From the NCBI GenBank assembly GCA_024464205.1, contig JANHAI010000082.1, positions 1 to 5,016 of the forward strand: 5,016 bases of DNA. Direction: 5' to 3'. Numbering within the stretch: the stretch's first letter is position 1; each line of letters opens with the position of its first letter. Position numbers and translations under genes: made by a program. The DNA is from Candidatus Methanomethylicia archaeon. Its GTDB lineage: Archaea; Thermoproteota; Methanomethylicia; Methanomethylicales; Methanomethylicaceae. Shown here piece by piece: positions 1 through 4,960 of the stretch. The notes beneath the pieces are model-generated. The model was not told where the DNA came from. It saw nothing but the letters and a program-made list of their open reading frames with translations, and ran no database searches.

Positions 1-190
1 AGTACGCGCTCTTGTCAGGACCATTGACGCCAGGGAAGAACGGCCCCCATTCCCTGTTCATGTCGCCAGTTCCAGGTCTCTCAACCTTGATTACTTCAGC
101 GCCAAGATCCGCCAGGACCATGCCGCAATATGGCCCAAAGAGGGCGCCTGTCAGACTAAGTACTCTTATTCCTTCGAGTGGTCTTTCCAT
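1..190 (-). CDS. CaiB/BaiF-family (class III) CoA-transferase, N-terminal part, runs off the window
   Basis: The 63 complete codons visible encode a protein starting [20 protein letters not shown], followed by [20 protein letters not shown]. This is the typical opening of class III CoA-transferases: a PLEGIRVL strand, then GPYC...[12 protein letters not shown], forming the first Rossmann-like CoA-binding segment. Family members move CoA between carboxylic acids (formyl-CoA/oxalate, succinyl-CoA/malate or mesaconate, carnitine and others) through an aspartyl-CoA thioester. The catalytic Asp, normally near residue 170, lies outside the window, so neither activity nor substrate can be judged. 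The ATG at 190 is chosen because AGGAGG at 198-203 is seven bases upstream of it. The gene follows the carboxylase operon on the same strand after 171 bp containing a likely terminator, so it is probably a separate unit. Acyl-CoA metabolism is a reasonable shared theme but is inferred. The family call is firm; the specific function is unknown. Confidence 0.9.
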   Translation of the reverse strand, partial: MERPLEGIRVLSLTGALFGPYCGMVLADLGAEVIKVERPGTGDMNREWGPFFPGVNGPDKSAY

Positions 191-197
191 TGAACTT

Positions 198-203
198 CCT
201 CCT
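198..203 (-). promoter_or_regulatory. Ribosome binding site of the CoA-transferase
   Basis: AGGAGG on the minus strand with seven bases (AAGTTCA) before the ATG at 190. It is a full Shine-Dalgarno match and fixes the start codon. It also shows that this gene is translated from a leadered mRNA, unlike hypB. Confidence 0.85.
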
Positions 204-227
204 ATATATTTAGCCGAAAGTCGCATC

Positions 228-241
228 TTGTAAATAAGAAT
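228..241 (-). promoter_or_regulatory. Possible TATA-like element of the CoA-transferase promoter
   Basis: The minus strand carries TTCTTATTTACAA here. A TATA element centred near 234 would start transcription near 208, leaving a leader of about 18 bases that just includes the Shine-Dalgarno site. A second A/T-rich candidate (GAATAAAAC, near 250-258) would give a leader of some 35 bases. The spacing argument favours the first, but the match is weak and the choice is an inference. Confidence 0.3.
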
Positions 242-312
242 TACGTAGTTTTATTCTGCTACGCTGTCGAAAAATGTACCCGGTTATGTAAATAAAAAGT
301 GCAAATTTCTGC

Positions 313-345
313 AATAAAGATAAGATAAAAAAGAAAAGAAAAAAG
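313..345 (-). terminator. T-rich terminator after the carboxylase operon
   Basis: Read on the minus strand, 17 to about 50 bases past the pccB-like stop codon there is a pyrimidine run containing T6, T4 and T6 tracts separated by single C residues (327-344), followed by further T-rich sequence. There is no strong hairpin. U-rich tracts of this kind are the usual archaeal termination signal. It separates the carboxylase operon from the downstream CoA-transferase, although some readthrough cannot be excluded. Confidence 0.65.
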
Positions 346-361
346 AGATGGCCTTGATCGG

Positions 362-1933
362 CTACGCTGGAAGGTTACCGTGCTTCTTCGGGATCCTGCT
401 GCTGAGCTCCCTCTTCGTTATGAGGGCCTCGAGCGCTTTTGTAAGCGCCAAGCGCGTCTCCTTTGGCAGGATGACGGCGTCAACATAGCCCAGTTGGGAT
501 GCCACGTATGGGTTGGCGAATTTGTTCTTGTAGTCAGCGACGAGCCTGCTTATGATCTCTTTTGCTTCCTCAGGGGTCTTGGCTTTCATCAGCTCGTTCC
601 TGTGGATGATCTCTATGGCCTCCTGCGGACCCATTACAGCGATCTCTGCTGTTGGGTAGGCGAAGACGACGTCAGCCCCCAGGTGCCTGCTGCACATGGC
701 GATGTAGCCGCCTCCGTAGGACTTCCTCATTATGACCGTCAGCTTCGGGACGGTGGCCTCCGAGTAGGCATAGATGACCTTTGCGCCGTGCCTGATCACT
801 CCGCCGTGCTCCTGCTTTGTCCCTGGGAGGTACCCTGGGACGTCGACGAAGGTCACGAGTGGTATATTGAATGCATCGCACGTCCTCACGAACCTCGCTA
901 TCTTGTCAGAAGAGTCGATGTCGAGGCACCCAGCGTAAATCATAGGCTGGTTGGCCACGACGCCAATGCTCCTACCGTTGAGCCTCGCAAATCCGACGAC
1001 AGCGTTCATGGCAAAGTTAGGCTGGACCTCGTAGAACGAGCCCTTGTCGAAGACATGGTTGATCACGTCGTGGACGTCATATGGCTTCTTCGGGTCAGCC
1101 GGTACGACCTCGTTCAGCTCCTCGTCTGCGCGGTCAGGCGGGTCTGCGCACTCGATTATCGGTGCGTCGTCCATGTTGTTCGACGGGAGATAGCTCAGCA
1201 AAGTCTTGATCTGCTTTATGCAATCCTCATCGTTCTCGCACGCGAAGTGGGCGACACCGCTCAGCTTGGTGTGGGAGTCCGCTCCGCCGAGCACCTCGAA
1301 CGAGACGTCTTCGCCGATAGCGGCCTTAACCACTTTGGGACCAGTGATGAACATGTAGCTTGTCTTACGGACCATGAAAATGAAGTCTGCAAGGGCTGGA
1401 GAGTAGACTGCGCCTCCGGCGCATGGGCCCATGATGGCGATTATCTGCGGGATCACGCCAGAAGCCTGGACGTTCCTGTAGAAGATCTCGCCGTATCCTG
1501 CCAGCGAGTTGATGCCTTCCTGGATCCTTGCGCCTCCTGAGTCGTTCAGCCCGATCACCGGGGCGCCTGCCTTGAGCGCCATGTCCTGTATCTTCGTGAT
1601 CTTCTTGGCGTGCATCTCGCTCAACGATCCGCCTACGAATGTAAAGTCCTGCGAGTAGATGAAGACCGGCCTGCCATCTACGGTGGCGTACCCCGTAACC
1701 ACGGCGTCGCCAAGCGCCTTCTTCTTCTCCATGTCGAAGTCGTAGCACCTGTGCACTACGAATTGGTCGACCTCGACGAAGCTGCCCTTGTCGACGAGCT
1801 TCTCAATCCTCTCGCGCGCTGTCAGCTTGCCACCTTTGTGCTGCTTCTCGATGGCTTCCGTTCCGCCTCCGAGCTTTGCCTTCTCCCTAAGATCTAGCAC
1901 TTCTTTGAATTTTTCAGAAAGTTGTTCAGACAT
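362..1933 (-). CDS. pccB: Acyl-CoA carboxylase carboxyltransferase subunit (propionyl-/acetyl-CoA carboxylase beta, PccB/MmdA family)
   Basis: This 523-residue protein has the usual length and two-lobe crotonase fold of acyl-CoA carboxyltransferases. It transfers the carboxyl group from biotin on the carrier protein to propionyl-CoA or acetyl-CoA, giving methylmalonyl-CoA or malonyl-CoA in the cytoplasm. The N-lobe shows LNDSGGARIQEG (129-140), GPCAGGAVYSPAL (169-181) and FITGPKVVKAAIGEDV (195-210). The C-lobe shows DVPGYLPGTKQEHGG (364-378), KSYGGGYIAM (404-413) and AEIAVMGPQEA (429-439), which form the acyl-CoA/biotin pocket. Residue 411 is Ile where strict propionyl-CoA carboxylases carry Asp (YDVM), so acetyl-CoA may also be accepted (inference). 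An in-frame TGA lies two codons before the ATG, so the start is secure. It is the last gene of the operon, 23 bp after the carrier protein. The related sodium-pumping methylmalonyl-CoA decarboxylase is less likely because a biotin carboxylase is present and no membrane subunit is seen. Confidence 0.93.
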   Translation of the reverse strand: MSEQLSEKFKEVLDLREKAKLGGGTEAIEKQHKGGKLTARERIEKLVDKGSFVEVDQFVVHRCYDFDMEKKKALGDAVVTGYATVDGRPVFIYSQDFTFVGGSLSEMHAKKITKIQDMALKAGAPVIGLNDSGGARIQEGINSLAGYGEIFYRNVQASGVIPQIIAIMGPCAGGAVYSPALADFIFMVRKTSYMFITGPKVVKAAIGEDVSFEVLGGADSHTKLSGVAHFACENDEDCIKQIKTLLSYLPSNNMDDAPIIECADPPDRADEELNEVVPADPKKPYDVHDVINHVFDKGSFYEVQPNFAMNAVVGFARLNGRSIGVVANQPMIYAGCLDIDSSDKIARFVRTCDAFNIPLVTFVDVPGYLPGTKQEHGGVIRHGAKVIYAYSEATVPKLTVIMRKSYGGGYIAMCSRHLGADVVFAYPTAEIAVMGPQEAIEIIHRNELMKAKTPEEAKEIISRLVADYKNKFANPYVASQLGYVDAVILPKETRLALTKALEALITKRELSSRIPKKHGNLPA

Positions 1934-1936
1934 TTG

Positions 1937-1950
1937 TCACCAATTCCTCC
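1937..1950 (-). promoter_or_regulatory. Ribosome binding region of pccB with two candidate Shine-Dalgarno motifs
   Basis: In the 23-bp gap between carrier and carboxyltransferase, GGAGG (1946-1950) lies 12 bases before the ATG, longer than ideal. GGTGA (1937-1941) lies only three bases before it. The TGA inside GGTGA is in frame with pccB, so translation cannot start further upstream. Which motif is used cannot be decided from the sequence. Confidence 0.5.
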
Positions 1951-1956
1951 ATAAGC

Positions 1957-2370
1957 TCACTCGATCACTACGAGGGTGTCGCCTACGTTGACGAACTTCC
2001 CTGGAGCGACCTTGACTTCCTTGACCTTGCCTGCTTTAGTCGACTTGATCGGGTTCTCCATCTTCATTGTCTCCAATGTGAGGACTACGTCGCCCACCTT
2101 CACAGTGTCGCCAGGCTTGACCTTGACTGTCATGACTGTTCCCGGCATGGCAGCGTTGATGTTCCCACCGCCAGCGGCAGCTGCACCTCCAGCTGCGCCT
2201 CCAGGGCCTGCTGCCGCGCTCTTTAGCGACGGCGACATCAGGTCTGCGATGCTGATCTTAAAGACCTCGTCGTTCACCTTGACGTCGTAGAGACCATAAG
2301 CCCTCTCGCTGACGTCAACGCTGTACTGGACATTCCCGATATTCATTTGGAACTTATTGGATCTGGACAT
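1957..2370 (-). CDS. Biotin carboxyl carrier protein (biotinyl subunit of acyl-CoA carboxylase)
   Basis: This 137-residue protein carries biotin between the carboxylase and carboxyltransferase active sites. Its C-terminal half (about 71-137) is a complete biotinyl/lipoyl domain: AAMPGTVMTVKVKPGDTVKVG, then the biotinylation motif LETMKMENP with acceptor Lys103 (codon 2062-2064), then GKVKEVKVAPGKFVNVGDTLVVIE. Residues about 5-45 form a small beta-rich N-terminal segment as in carriers of the pyruvate carboxylase B/decarboxylase type. Residues 51-70 are a Gly/Ala/Pro-rich flexible linker that lets the biotin arm swing. TMKMEN replaces the more usual AMKMEN, a common variant. The ATG at 2370 follows an AGGTG site six bases away, and the gene begins 11 bp after the biotin carboxylase stop, implying translational coupling. 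A biotin-protein ligase is needed but is not in the window. Several symbols (accB, bccP, pccX) are used for such genes, so none is assigned. Confidence 0.93.
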   Translation of the reverse strand: MSRSNKFQMNIGNVQYSVDVSERAYGLYDVKVNDEVFKISIADLMSPSLKSAAAGPGGAAGGAAAAGGGNINAAMPGTVMTVKVKPGDTVKVGDVVLTLETMKMENPIKSTKAGKVKEVKVAPGKFVNVGDTLVVIE

Positions 2371-2376
2371 TTGTTA

Positions 2377-2381
2377 CACCT
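2377..2381 (-). promoter_or_regulatory. Ribosome binding site of the carrier protein, abutting the upstream stop codon
   Basis: AGGTG directly follows the TAA (2382-2384) of the biotin carboxylase and sits six bases before the ATG at 2370. A ribosome terminating on the first gene covers this site, which favours coupled translation and balanced subunit amounts. Confidence 0.65.
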
Positions 2382-3965
2382 TTACCTGGCTGATTTGACC
2401 CTTCCGGAGACGACCCAGCCACTGCTGACTGGCTGCCTCTGGGGCTTGCTCTGTATGTAGGAGGCGATCGCTGCAGCAAGCGCTACCGTCTTCTTGTCTG
2501 TCACGGTTGCCCCTGCCTGGGCGCCCTCTGTCGGCTTGGCTGCTAGTTTTGCGAGGACGTTCTCCTTGCTCTTCCTCCAAGCTGCATCAGCCTCGGCCTG
2601 CACCTTCACCCCGTCGAGTATGTTCCTCTCTGCGATTAGCTCGGTGTGAAGGTGGCCTGCGATGAATGCCTCGTCCTTCATCATCACCTTGTGGAATGGT
2701 ATGACCGTCTGGATGCCTTCGATCACGAATTCGTCAAGGGCGCGGCTCATCCTTGCGATGGCCTCATTCCTGTCCCTTCCCCAAGTCAGGAGCTTCACAG
2801 CGAGCGAGTCGTAGAATGGCGGAATGGTGTAGCCCGCGTATATGCCGCCGTCGACCCTGATGCCTGGTCCTCCAGGCTCTATGTAGTTTGTGATGAGCCC
2901 TATCGACGGGACGAAGTTGTTCAGCGGGTCCTCAGCGTTGATCCTGCACTCTATGGCGTGCCCTGTGATCTTGACGTCCTCCTGCTTGTATGACAGCGGC
3001 TCTCCTGAAGCGACCCTGTACTGCTCCTTGACGATGTCGATCCCTGTCACCATCTCTGTGACCGGGTGCTCCACCTGGAGCCTGCTGTTGACCTCAAGGA
3101 AGTAGAAAGTCTTCAGGGTGTCGGAGTAGAGGAACTCGCACGTTCCGGCGTTCTCGTAGCCGGCTACCTTGGCGACCTTCACTGCGGTCTCCCCCATCCT
3201 CCTCCTCAGGTCCGGATCAATGTACATGACTGGGGATGGCGCTTCCTCGATTAGCTTCTGGTGCCTCCTCTGGATCGAGCACTCCCTCTCCCCCAAGTAA
3301 ATGCAGTTGCCCTTCTTGTCGGCAATTATCTGGATCTCGATGTGCCTCGGCTTCTCGATGTACTTCTCTATGTAGACCTCTGGCCTCGAGAAGGCGGACG
3401 CCGCGAGCCTCTGGGCCTTCTTTATGGCTTCCATCAGCTGCTCCTTGGAGCTGCAGACCTGCATCCCGATGCCTCCTCCTCCCCCCGCAGGCTTGACCAT
3501 GACAGGGTAGCCAGCCTCTTCAGCGACTGCCATCGCGTCCTTCTCGTCCTGGACAGCATCCAGGGCTCCTGGGACGATAGGTATGCCCGCCTTCTTCATT
3601 GATCTCCGAGCGCCAAGCTTGTCGCCGAGCAGCTCCTGTGCGTTAGCCTTTGGACCGATGAACTCGATGCCTGCCTCGTCGCACATCCTGACGAACTTTG
3701 CGTTCTGCGCGAGGAAGCCGTATCCCGGATGGATTCCCTCAGCACCAGTCTTCTTTGCCACCTCGATGATCTTCTCCATCTTGAGGTAGCTCTGCGCGGC
3801 CGGTCCTGGGCCGATTAGGTGGGCCTCGTCAGCATAATAGACGAACTTTGCGTTCGCGTCTGCCTCCGAGTAGACAGCGACTGTCTTGATACCCATTTCT
3901 TTGCATGCCCTGATGGCACGAAGGGCGATCTCGCCCCTGTTAGCAACAAGTATCTTCTTTAGCAA
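2382..3965 (-). CDS. accC: Biotin carboxylase subunit of acetyl-/propionyl-CoA carboxylase
   Basis: This 527-residue enzyme uses ATP and bicarbonate to carboxylate biotin on the carrier protein. The N-terminal (pre-ATP-grasp) domain opens with KKILVANRGEIALRAIRA and includes GIHPGYGFLAQN (77-88). The ATP-grasp domain shows MVKPAGGGGGIGM (156-168), a glycine-rich loop with Ile where the E. coli enzyme has Arg. It continues with GERECSIQRRHQKLIEEAPSP (225-244) and EVNSRLQVEHPVTEMVTG (291-308), which holds the residues equivalent to E. coli Glu288, Asn290, Arg292 and Glu296. The biotin-carboxylase C-domain follows, with HAIECRINAEDP (336-347). All catalytic residues I can place are present. About 70 residues past the usual end (about 455-527) form a charged linker, an Ala-rich helix and a basic tail. 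The start is TTG: TAG is the codon immediately upstream, and the first ATG in frame (residue 24) would delete ANRGEIA. It is the first gene of the operon. Confidence 0.94.
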   Translation of the reverse strand: MLKKILVANRGEIALRAIRACKEMGIKTVAVYSEADANAKFVYYADEAHLIGPGPAAQSYLKMEKIIEVAKKTGAEGIHPGYGFLAQNAKFVRMCDEAGIEFIGPKANAQELLGDKLGARRSMKKAGIPIVPGALDAVQDEKDAMAVAEEAGYPVMVKPAGGGGGIGMQVCSSKEQLMEAIKKAQRLAASAFSRPEVYIEKYIEKPRHIEIQIIADKKGNCIYLGERECSIQRRHQKLIEEAPSPVMYIDPDLRRRMGETAVKVAKVAGYENAGTCEFLYSDTLKTFYFLEVNSRLQVEHPVTEMVTGIDIVKEQYRVASGEPLSYKQEDVKITGHAIECRINAEDPLNNFVPSIGLITNYIEPGGPGIRVDGGIYAGYTIPPFYDSLAVKLLTWGRDRNEAIARMSRALDEFVIEGIQTVIPFHKVMMKDEAFIAGHLHTELIAERNILDGVKVQAEADAAWRKSKENVLAKLAAKPTEGAQAGATVTDKKTVALAAAIASYIQSKPQRQPVSSGWVVSGRVKSAR

Positions 3966-3974
3966 CTACTTTTT

Positions 3975-3979
3975 CCTCC
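3975..3979 (-). promoter_or_regulatory. Ribosome binding site supporting the TTG start of the biotin carboxylase
   Basis: GGAGG on the minus strand, nine bases before the TTG at 3965. With the in-frame TAG just before the TTG, it leaves no other credible start for the protein. Confidence 0.8.
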
Positions 3980-4008
3980 CCGAAACGATTTGCGTTAAAA
4001 AGCGCTCC

Positions 4009-4027
4009 GAAATATATATTCCTTTAC
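4009..4027 (-). promoter_or_regulatory. Promoter of the carboxylase operon (TATA box with purine-rich BRE)
   Basis: On the minus strand, GTAAAGG is followed by AATATATATTTC, an archaeal BRE-plus-TATA arrangement centred near 4015. Transcription would start near 3989, giving a leader of about 24 bases that includes the GGAGG site. The TATA core is nearly symmetrical, but the purine-rich BRE side points towards the operon. No similar gene lies on the plus side. The short GCG...CGC inverted repeat between the box and the start is too weak to call an operator. Confidence 0.65.
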
Positions 4028-4180
4028 TCGTAAAAACCGATAAAGTTGAAGCTATTTTTCTTTGCATGGCTTTTTTTGTTAAGAAAAAGCTGGCGTCAGC
4101 CCGCCTGTCAAACTCTCATCGCCGAAGCTATAGAGACCGTCGTCACTTCATCCGCCAAAATATAATTGGGAATGCCCATT
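4028..4180. other. Non-coding spacer between carboxylase promoter and hypB terminator, no gene recognised
   Basis: I find no convincing protein or RNA gene here. Visible structure is limited to a GCTTTTT/AAAAAGC inverted repeat (4069-4090) with an eight-base loop, and an adjacent short hairpin GCTG-ACGC-CAGC (minus strand, 4089-4100) that runs into TTTTTC on that strand, which may be a back-up terminator. The A/T content falls in the middle (about 4090-4155) and rises again at its edges. A small RNA cannot be excluded. Confidence 0.4.
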
Positions 4181-4204
4181 AAAAAAGGTAGGGCTGCCCC
4201 AACC
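4181..4204 (-). terminator. Hairpin plus T6 terminator of hypB
   Basis: Thirteen bases after the hypB stop, the minus strand can fold GGT-T-GGG, loop GCAG, CCC-T-ACC (4187-4204), a six-pair stem with one T-T mismatch. It is followed directly by TTTTTT (4181-4186). This is the shape of an intrinsic terminator. In archaea the T-tract alone may be enough. It isolates hypB from the carboxylase operon on the same strand. Confidence 0.7.
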
Positions 4205-4217
4205 GCTGACTGCTTGA

Positions 4218-4901
4218 TCAGAGTTCGAGCGCCTCTACGAGCTCGGGTATGCCCTCGCCTGTGCGCGCGCTCGTAACGACGACCTTCATTCGCGGGTTCG
4301 CCTCAAGGGCGTCATTCACGAGCTGCTGGGGATCGATGCCCATGGGGCCTGCCATGTCCTTCTTGTTTATTATCCCCACCTCAGCCGCCCTGAAGATGTC
4401 CTGCTTCTTCTTTATCATGTACTCGCCCTCGGTCACGCTGACGACCACTGCCCTCTTGTGGGCGCCAAGCGGGAACTCGGCAGGGCAGATGAGGTTCCCC
4501 ACATTCTCTATTAACACCAGGTTGACGCCGTATCTGAGAAGCTTCTTCGCTGCCTTCCTCACGAGGGGTGCGTCGAGGTGGCACTCCTTCCCGGTGTTTA
4601 TCTGAAGTGAGGGCACGCCGTGCCTTCCCACCCTCTCAGCATCTATAGCGGTGGTCGTGTCGCCAGCTATGACACCCACCTTGTACTTGCCCTTAAGGGC
4701 CTCGACAAGCCGCTCTATTACCGATGTCTTGCCCGATCCGATCGAGCCCATGAAGTCGATTGCCTTCGCTCCAGCCCTGTCGAAGGTCCGCCTGTTTAGC
4801 GCGGCCATCCTCTCGTTCGCCTTCAGGAAATCCTCCTCGAGCTCGATGTCAAGGACCTCGTCCTCGTCTGCCTTGATGACTATGGGCTTTGTCAACATCA
4901 T
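4218..4901 (-). CDS. hypB: Hydrogenase/nickel-enzyme maturation GTPase HypB
   Basis: This 227-residue protein is a SIMIBI-class GTPase that, with HypA, delivers nickel to the large subunit of [NiFe]-hydrogenases (or other nickel enzymes) in the cytoplasm. Visible motifs are the P-loop GSIGSGKTS (52-60), GDTTTAIDAERV (80-91), the metal-site segment NTGKECHLDA (102-111) with Cys107 and His108, IENVGNLICP (131-140) with Cys139, the guanine-specificity motif NKKD (179-182) and TSARTGEG (210-217). Cys107, His108 and Cys139 match the interface nickel/zinc ligands known in archaeal and bacterial HypB. The N-terminal 45 residues are acidic and helical, and lack both the CxxCGC motif and the His-rich stretch seen in some bacterial forms. 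ATG at 4901 or 4898 could be used; no clear Shine-Dalgarno site is present and a TATA box lies 30 bp upstream, suggesting a leaderless mRNA. No hydrogenase or hypA lies in the window. UreG is excluded by the ECHLDA and NLICP motifs. Confidence 0.95.
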   Translation of the reverse strand: MMLTKPIVIKADEDEVLDIELEEDFLKANERMAALNRRTFDRAGAKAIDFMGSIGSGKTSVIERLVEALKGKYKVGVIAGDTTTAIDAERVGRHGVPSLQINTGKECHLDAPLVRKAAKKLLRYGVNLVLIENVGNLICPAEFPLGAHKRAVVVSVTEGEYMIKKKQDIFRAAEVGIINKKDMAGPMGIDPQQLVNDALEANPRMKVVVTSARTGEGIPELVEALEL

Positions 4902-4925
4902 CGCCTGAAAAATAGAACGCAGACA

Positions 4926-4936
4926 GCTTTATATCC
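4926..4936. promoter_or_regulatory. Shared TATA element of the divergent hypB / zinc-ribbon gene promoter
   Basis: The plus strand reads GCTTTATATCC and the minus strand reads GGATATAAAGC, so both directions show a TATA-like box centred near 4931. The hypB start (4901) and the plus-strand ATG (4961) are each 30 bases from this centre, placing both predicted transcription starts within a few bases of the start codons. Both genes would thus be leaderless. The purine run on the minus strand (CAGGGG) resembles a BRE for hypB; the plus-strand side (AGACA) is a weaker one. Confidence 0.6.
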
Positions 4937-4946
4937 CCTGCGCAGG
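4937..4946. promoter_or_regulatory. 10-bp perfect palindrome beside the divergent TATA box, possible operator
   Basis: CCTGCGCAGG is a perfect inverted repeat. It lies directly after the TATA element, overlapping the presumed BRE of hypB and the zone between TATA and start of the plus-strand gene. A protein bound there could affect both genes. No regulator family is recognised from the motif, and a 10-bp palindrome can arise by chance. Confidence 0.3.
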
Positions 4947-4960
4947 AATTTCACACGGTC

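Noticed and set aside
203..212. AAATATATAG on the minus strand as the TATA box of the CoA-transferase
   Set aside because: It is too close to the ATG at 190: transcription would begin inside the coding region, while a strong Shine-Dalgarno site shows that a leader exists.
12..233. Plus-strand open frame of 73 codons across the CoA-transferase start
   Set aside because: It overlaps the clearly coding CoA-transferase N-terminus and its ribosome binding site on the other strand. Its translation is low-complexity Ser/Pro/Leu sequence without family features.
258..369. Repeat GCTACGCTG at 258-266 and 361-369
   Set aside because: A single 9-bp repeat with one copy at the pccB stop codon. It has no flanking similarity and is expected by chance at this scale.
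380..1540. Plus-strand open reading frame of 386 codons antisense to pccB
   Set aside because: It lies wholly within pccB in the opposite sense. The protein has no recognisable domain, is rich in Asp, Val, Leu and Arg as expected from reversed G/C-ending codons, and has no promoter or ribosome binding site.
362..3965. Sodium-pumping methylmalonyl-CoA decarboxylase operon
   Set aside because: The carboxyltransferase and carrier families are shared with decarboxylases, but the biotin carboxylase is complete and no membrane-spanning beta subunit is encoded in the window.
3992..4005. GCG...CGC inverted repeat between the TATA box and start of the carboxylase operon as an operator
   Set aside because: Only three pairs on each side of an A/T-rich centre, which is too short to support.
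4108..4179. Minus-strand mini-ORF of 23 codons (starting MGIPNYILADEV) in the spacer downstream of hypB
   Set aside because: It starts right after the hypB T-tract terminator, with no Shine-Dalgarno site or obvious promoter, and the length is within chance expectation.
3886..4182. Plus-strand open frame of 98 codons across the accC start and the spacer
   Set aside because: It overlaps the conserved accC N-terminus and operon promoter, has no ribosome binding site, and its translation (runs of Phe/Leu and Lys/Arg) shows no family features.
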